A stretch of 15,149 nt of DNA from Ochromonadaceae sp. CCMP2298 (Eukaryota; Sar; Synurophyceae; Ochromonadales; Ochromonadaceae). The translations under genes were made by a program, and so were the position numbers. This document shows, one piece after another, positions 15,076-15,149 of the stretch (position 1 is the stretch's first letter; each line of letters opens with the position of its first letter). The stretch spans positions 1 to 15,149 of the forward strand of contig MU634147.1 in NCBI GenBank assembly GCA_026770595.1, in the 5' to 3' direction. Under the pieces are notes generated by a model. It was not told the origin of the DNA. It made no database searches and saw nothing but the letters and a program-made list of their open reading frames with translations.

Positions 15076-15132
15076 GTAAATAAAAGTAAATGATTCCTTT
15101 ACAAGTAAATGAATTTATTTACTAAGTAAAGG
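15076..15132. repeat. Right-end dyad and phased GTAAA boxes
   Basis: CCTTTAC (15096-15102) and AGTAAAT (15104-15110) pair with ATTTACT (15117-15123) and GTAAAGG (15126-15132) around a six-base GAATTT loop. This gives a near-perfect 37-base hairpin with 14 paired positions and one small bulge. GTAAA occurs at 15076, 15086, 15105 and 15126, and TTTAC at 15098 and 15118, mostly near multiples of a helical turn. AGTAAATGA is directly repeated (15085, 15104). Possible roles are an origin, an integrase-binding end or a terminator. Confidence 0.55.
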
Positions 15133-15149
15133 TCTGGAAAGGGTTAACA

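Noticed and set aside
1-15149. Terminal inverted repeats
   Set aside because: GTTAAC and a GACCTTT string occur near both ends but at different distances, and no longer alignment was found. The window may be cut inside the termini.
1-15149. tRNA, rRNA genes and CRISPR arrays
   Set aside because: No cloverleaf, rRNA-like sequence or regularly spaced direct repeat with spacers was seen.
1-15149. Alternative genetic code with TAA as sense
   Set aside because: Several intact genes (replication protein, fibre, 202-residue protein) end at TAA in tight contexts, so the TAA in the zinc-ribbon gene is more simply a nonsense change.

Overview
The window looks like an almost complete genome, or an integrated copy, of a Polinton-like virus (PLV) or related small eukaryotic double-stranded DNA virus. 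The evidence is the combination of genes: a double-jelly-roll-type major capsid protein, an A32-type packaging ATPase, a phage-like fibre, a retroviral-type (rve) integrase and a large multidomain replication protein. Short A-rich leaders, ATG starts in Kozak-like contexts and TATA-like elements point to a eukaryotic host, probably a protist. The host cannot be named from the sequence. Family assignments rest on motifs read by eye, not on searches.

Layout. At the left end, 1-198 is non-coding with a nested dyad. A leftward gene (199-1119) encodes a protein with a Pro/Glu repeat. A 327-base control region (1120-1446) separates it from a rightward block: the 1391-residue replication protein (family B polymerase-like palm, SF1 helicase, GIY-YIG nuclease; 1447-5622), the integrase (5627-6802), an orphan 202-residue protein (6897-7505), a 77-residue acidic protein (7556-7789) and a TFIIB-like zinc-ribbon protein (7838-8077, with an open in-frame continuation to 8284). 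The structural module follows with alternating strands: major capsid protein (+, 8307-9582), a minor structural protein (-, 9559-10261), a 189-residue probable minor capsid protein (+, 10294-10863), fibre (-, 10864-12297), packaging ATPase (+, 12327-13046), an 11-residue-repeat amphipathic protein (+, 13063-13530), a coiled-coil basic protein (+, 13563-13925) and a Pro/Arg-rich zinc-finger-like protein (-, 13922-14957). The right end is non-coding, with a 37-base dyad and phased GTAAA boxes.

How the genes would work together. The replication protein would copy and unwind the genome. The integrase would insert it. The zinc-ribbon protein would support late transcription. The capsid proteins, fibre, amphipathic protein and ATPase would build and fill the particle. 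Packing is very tight: convergent genes touch or overlap at their stops, and divergent pairs share spacers of only 29-32 bases.

The most striking point is a set of apparent lesions. There is a +1 frame change in the major capsid gene, another at a C8 run in the neighbouring minor structural gene, and an in-frame stop in the zinc-ribbon gene. The integrase also has Tyr where the second catalytic Asp is expected. Either this is a decaying endogenous copy, or some changes are assembly indels or programmed recoding. The sequence alone cannot decide.
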